Origin: Saprospiraceae bacterium
Lineage (GTDB): Bacteria; Bacteroidota; Bacteroidia; Chitinophagales; Saprospiraceae
Assembly (NCBI GenBank): GCA_015494245.1
Contig: WGBN01000249.1
Coordinates: forward strand, 1 to 9,740
DNA length: 9,740 nucleotides
Direction of reading: 5' to 3'
Shown here piece by piece: positions 6,847 through 9,740 of the stretch. A program made the position numbers and the translations under genes. How positions within the stretch are numbered: the stretch's first letter is position 1; the number at the start of each line of letters is the position of its first letter. The notes under the pieces are model-generated. The model saw nothing but the letters and a program-made list of their open reading frames with translations, searched no databases and had not been told where the DNA came from.

Positions 6847-6875
6847 GCCCCAGGCACTATAAAGACCCACTGCTT

Positions 6876-8123
6876 ATGCTTCCCTTTCAAAACGATGCCA
6901 TCACCTTTGGAATTTTAATGATCGTATTGGCCCTGATTTTTTACACGGCCTCCGACAAAAGATTTAAGACTTTCTATCGCTTTGTTCCGCCTCTTTTGCT
7001 TTGCTATTTCGTTCCCGCCCTGCTGCGTTGGCCTTTGGGCCTGATTACTGCTGAGGGCAACCAACTCTATTTCGTGGCCTCCCGCTACCTGTTGCCCGCC
7101 AGTTTGATCCTCCTCTGCCTGAACATAGACTTCAAGGGCATTTTCAATCTGGGCCCCAAGGCTCTGATCATGTTCTTAACAGCCACCCTGGGCATCATCA
7201 TTGGTGGCCCCATTGCCCTGCTGCTGGTTTCTTACGTTTTCCCCGGCCTCCTTTCCAACACTCCTCCCGATGAGCTTTGGCGCGGATTCTCCACCATAGC
7301 AGGCAGCTGGATAGGCGGTGGCGCCAATCAGACGGCTATGAAAGAGATTTTTCAGGTAGATGACAACCTCTTTGGCTCCATGATTGTCATAGACGTCGTC
7401 GTCGCCAACATCTGGATGGGCTTTTTGCTGTATGGCGCATCCATATCCGACAAAATAGACCGCTGGCTCAAGGCTGACAATTCTGCCGTGGTAGAATTGC
7501 AGGAACGCGTAAGCGCTTACAGCAAAAAAATAGCCCGCAAGCCGACTACCACCGATACCTTCGTTTTGATGGCCGTAGCTTTTGGCGGTGTAGGGCTGTC
7601 GCACTTGCTGGCAGACCTCATCACACCCTTTATGGAGCAATACCGAACGGCTTTGGAACATGCGGGCCTGCACGCTTTGCTCAACCGCTTTTTCTGGCTC
7701 ATCGTCATAGCGACAACGCTGGGCATGTTGATGGCTCTGACGCGGGCCCGCCAATTAGAAGGCGTGGGTGCTTCGCGCTGGGGAGGGGTTTTTATCTACA
7801 TCCTGGTAGCTACCATTGGCATGAAAATGGAACTGGACAAAATCGGCAATCATCTGAATCTCTTTGCCGTGGGTTTGATCTGGATGGCCATACACGTAGC
7901 ACTGCTGATGCTGATCGCCAAACTCATCCGGGCTCCTTTTTTCTTTGTGGCCGTAGGCAGCCAGGCCAATGTAGGCGGCGCCGCCTCCGCTCCGGTAGTC
8001 GCCTCTGCCTTTAATCCTGCTCTGGCGCCTGTGGGAGCGCTTATGGCTGTCCTGGGATATGCCCTGGGTACCTACGGAGCCTTAGTCTGTGCAAAACTCA
8101 TGCAGTGGGTTGTGGGAACTTAG
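6876..8123 (+). CDS. DUF819-family integral membrane protein (probable transporter)
   Basis: This 415-residue inner-membrane protein has about ten hydrophobic segments, for example residues 11-24, 36-52, 69-83, 97-121, 166-187, 227-250, 272-287, 303-316, 329-350 and 384-408. Two related Gly/Ala/Asn signatures mark the two halves: GSWIGGGANQTAM (143-155), and GSQANVGGAASAPVVASAF (361-379). Such paired motifs in internally duplicated proteins usually line a substrate site. Family members such as Bacillus YjcL are of similar length and of unknown substrate. The start is the ATG at 6876 (MLPFQNDAITFGILM); an upstream TTG frame (6777) overlaps the intergenic palindrome and is unlikely. Divergence from guaD suggests, but does not show, a purine-related substrate. 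Its stop (8121-8123) overlaps the stop of the converging gene. Confidence 0.87.
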   Translation: MLPFQNDAITFGILMIVLALIFYTASDKRFKTFYRFVPPLLLCYFVPALLRWPLGLITAEGNQLYFVASRYLLPASLILLCLNIDFKGIFNLGPKALIMFLTATLGIIIGGPIALLLVSYVFPGLLSNTPPDELWRGFSTIAGSWIGGGANQTAMKEIFQVDDNLFGSMIVIDVVVANIWMGFLLYGASISDKIDRWLKADNSAVVELQERVSAYSKKIARKPTTTDTFVLMAVAFGGVGLSHLLADLITPFMEQYRTALEHAGLHALLNRFFWLIVIATTLGMLMALTRARQLEGVGASRWGGVFIYILVATIGMKMELDKIGNHLNLFAVGLIWMAIHVALLMLIAKLIRAPFFFVAVGSQANVGGAASAPVVASAFNPALAPVGALMAVLGYALGTYGALVCAKLMQWVVGT

Positions 8124-9667
8124 TCATCCAACAGACTCAGGAACAACTCCCACTGATGTTCATACGGGATGATCTCCACTTCCGGATTTTTTTGAGGATA
8201 ACTCGACATTTTCTCTAAAAGGTCCATAATATATTTATCCTCCTCTAAAACTTCCTTGTTAAAATTGCGGTTGGTCGCCCTGACAATCATCCGGATGAAA
8301 CAATTGCTGCGATAGGTTTGGTTCCTGCGCAAATGAACCGTGGCATAGGAACCCAAAGCTTCTACCTTATCAATGATCTTGCCGATTTTCCCCTGCTGCA
8401 TCAAAATCAACATTTGGATCACCAAAAGGCTGATGTTGTACCCCCGCTTGTCTTTCTCGGACAAAGTCATCTCATTGAGAAAGCGAGAAAGGCGGAATTT
8501 CTCAAATTTTTTTCGATCCTTTTCTTCCAGATGGCTGATGTCTATCAAGCCCTGCTTGTAAAAGAAATACAGATAAGCACGCAAGAGGTTCCATTTTTCA
8601 CGCAACATATACTCATGGCGCTTGTAATCCTTGCTCTTAAGTGTATATAAAAACAGTTCCAAGGCCTGCTGATAATCTTTAAACCAAAAGCAGCAGATGA
8701 TTCTGGCATGATAGGCGATAAACCAGGATTCACGCCCGTCATTGTAAACAGTACACAACTCCTCCGCTGTTTTATACGCTTCCTCCTTTTGGCCGAGGTA
8801 AATCCACGAAAGGAGTTTGTTCGCAATCACACCGTACTGCATCCCTTTAGTGGCCTGCTTAGGATGTTTCTTCATCTCCTGTATCCAGGCATCCGAAAGC
8901 GCTATGTTCTTTTCATGTGCCGCTATCAATTGCAGATAAATGGATTCGATCTGATACAGGCGATAAAGAGACATAAAAGAAAACTTCTGCTCTTCCCTCA
9001 TCGCCTTCAAGGTTTCAATTTTTTTTCCCAAATGGACGACCGCTTCATCACTGATACCCTGTGCATGACTAAAAAAGGCAGCCAGCATAGTGATCTCATC
9101 CCCAAGCATGCGTTCGACTCTCCATTGCTCTTCAAGTTGCTCCCTCTTCTCCCGGTAGTACAACATTTTTTTCTTCTCACCGAGAAAGGCGTGTCGTCTG
9201 ATGAGAATGTCGCAAAAACTAATAGCCAAAGTCAAAAAACCGGCTTTTTCTGCTTTGCGCAAGCCCTTTCGAGCTACTGTAATGGTAGTTTTCGCAAGGC
9301 CGAGCGGGTTCAGCGTATTGGCAATGGCATACAATCTGTTGACCTCAAAAATGGCTCTGTGGTATAAATTCGTTTCGTCATCAGACAAGTCATCCTTCTT
9401 TATTTTCAAGATTGCGTCTAACAATTTTCGCTCTAACCTTTTCTTGAGATTGGAGTAAAGTCTTCGCACAGCCCTGTCATACACCCCCCCGGCCTCCGGA
9501 TACAAAAAGCGAATGGCCTCCTCATCCGTATGTATCTTTTGGTGGCGAATGGCTTTGTACAGGTTCGCCTCTTTAGAGTTTGCCTGGCGCTCAGATACAC
9601 CAAAAATGCGCCGGAAGGGGGTGCGCTCTCTACTGTGCAAGCCAATCATCTCTCTTAGAATCTCCAT
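8120..9667 (-). CDS. 515-residue helical-repeat (TPR-like) protein of unknown function
   Basis: I do not recognise a named family. There is no signal peptide and no membrane segment, so it is probably cytoplasmic. The N-terminal part (about 30-90) contains NLYKAIRHQKI, then DEEAIRFLYP and a basic amphipathic stretch ending LKKRLERKLLDAIL. It resembles a module I associate with large hypothetical proteins in Bacteroidota; this is recollection, not a search. Residues 100-345 are consecutive amphipathic helices. The best TPR-like pairs are at about 278-307 (LLSWIYLGQKEEAYKTAEEL) and 315-345 (AYHARIICCFWFKDYQQALE). The C-terminus (405-515) is again helical, ending HQWELFLSLLDD. A scaffold or protein-interaction role is an inference. 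The coding strand looks AT-richer and more Lys-rich than sdhCAB. The ATG at 9667 is about 24 bases downstream of the predicted transcription start. Its TAA shares bases with the DUF819 stop. Confidence 0.85.
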   Translation of the reverse strand: MEILREMIGLHSRERTPFRRIFGVSERQANSKEANLYKAIRHQKIHTDEEAIRFLYPEAGGVYDRAVRRLYSNLKKRLERKLLDAILKIKKDDLSDDETNLYHRAIFEVNRLYAIANTLNPLGLAKTTITVARKGLRKAEKAGFLTLAISFCDILIRRHAFLGEKKKMLYYREKREQLEEQWRVERMLGDEITMLAAFFSHAQGISDEAVVHLGKKIETLKAMREEQKFSFMSLYRLYQIESIYLQLIAAHEKNIALSDAWIQEMKKHPKQATKGMQYGVIANKLLSWIYLGQKEEAYKTAEELCTVYNDGRESWFIAYHARIICCFWFKDYQQALELFLYTLKSKDYKRHEYMLREKWNLLRAYLYFFYKQGLIDISHLEEKDRKKFEKFRLSRFLNEMTLSEKDKRGYNISLLVIQMLILMQQGKIGKIIDKVEALGSYATVHLRRNQTYRSNCFIRMIVRATNRNFNKEVLEEDKYIMDLLEKMSSYPQKNPEVEIIPYEHQWELFLSLLDD

Positions 9668-9697
9668 AAGCGATTGAATGTATTAAAAAAGGAGAGA

Positions 9698-9705
9698 CAA
9701 AGATA
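9698..9705 (-). promoter_or_regulatory. Bacteroidota -7 promoter element for the 515-residue protein gene
   Basis: On the minus strand this reads TATCTTTG, an exact TAnnTTTG match, 30 bases before the ATG. The flanks are AT-rich, with a T-tract directly upstream. A TTG lies only 9 bases upstream (9717-9715), which is too close for a -33; TCTTTA at 9729-9724 is at a suitable distance but imperfect. Confidence 0.6.
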
Positions 9706-9740
9706 AAAAAAATACAATGAAATAAAGACCATAATTAAAC

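Noticed and set aside
7176..7754. Minus-strand 192-codon frame opposite the DUF819 gene
   Set aside because: Antisense shadow of a clear multi-span membrane protein.
8708..9367. Plus-strand 219-codon frame opposite the 515-residue protein
   Set aside because: The minus-strand frame is far longer, has an exact -7 promoter match and coherent helical periodicity; the plus frame has neither.
1..9740. CRISPR arrays, insertion sequences, tRNA/rRNA genes, riboswitches, defence systems
   Set aside because: No spaced direct repeats, transposase motifs, terminal inverted repeats, tRNA cloverleaf sequences or nuclease/toxin motifs were seen on either strand; the gene content is mostly housekeeping.

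Overview
This window is chromosomal DNA that looks like it comes from a Bacteroidota bacterium. The evidence is a B-type succinate dehydrogenase operon in the order C-A-B with protein sequences of the Bacteroidota style, several exact matches to the phylum's -7 promoter element (TAnnTTTG) upstream of genes, and the near absence of Shine-Dalgarno sequences, with A-rich leaders before start codons instead. A placement near the Saprospiria is only a guess, prompted by the style of the large helical protein at the right end. I see no insertion sequence, prophage, CRISPR array, rRNA or tRNA.

Layout, left to right. Positions 1-144 are open in one frame and could encode the very basic C-terminus of a gene cut by the window edge. 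A roughly 300-base non-coding stretch follows, containing a good -7 promoter match. Next is an exported MltD-like lytic transglycosylase with LysM-type repeats (453-1595), closed by a strong intrinsic terminator. The centre of the window is sdhCAB (1871-5428): a di-haem cytochrome b anchor, the FAD subunit and the iron-sulfur subunit. It has its own promoter candidate, a hairpin directly after the sdhC stop codon, and a terminator at the end that also works in the opposite direction. Together the three proteins form complex II, which links succinate oxidation in the TCA cycle to (mena)quinone reduction in the inner membrane.

To the right are small housekeeping or poorly known genes. On the minus strand is a HAD-type phosphatase-like protein (often labelled phosphoheptose isomerase in this phylum). 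A DUF2007 protein reads away from it across a 171-base gap that holds an imperfect inverted repeat. A guanine-deaminase-like enzyme (minus) and a DUF819 membrane protein (plus) form a divergent pair. Their 92-base gap contains a perfect 12-base palindrome flanked on both sides by near-consensus -7 boxes, one on each strand, which looks like a shared control region. Last is a 515-residue helical-repeat protein of unknown function on the minus strand. Its stop codon overlaps that of the DUF819 gene, it has an exact -7 promoter match, and its base composition looks AT-richer than that of its neighbours.

Most of the window is ordinary core genome. The most interesting parts are the guaD/DUF819 control region and possible functional link, the unknown 515-residue protein, and the post-transcriptional signals in the sdh operon.
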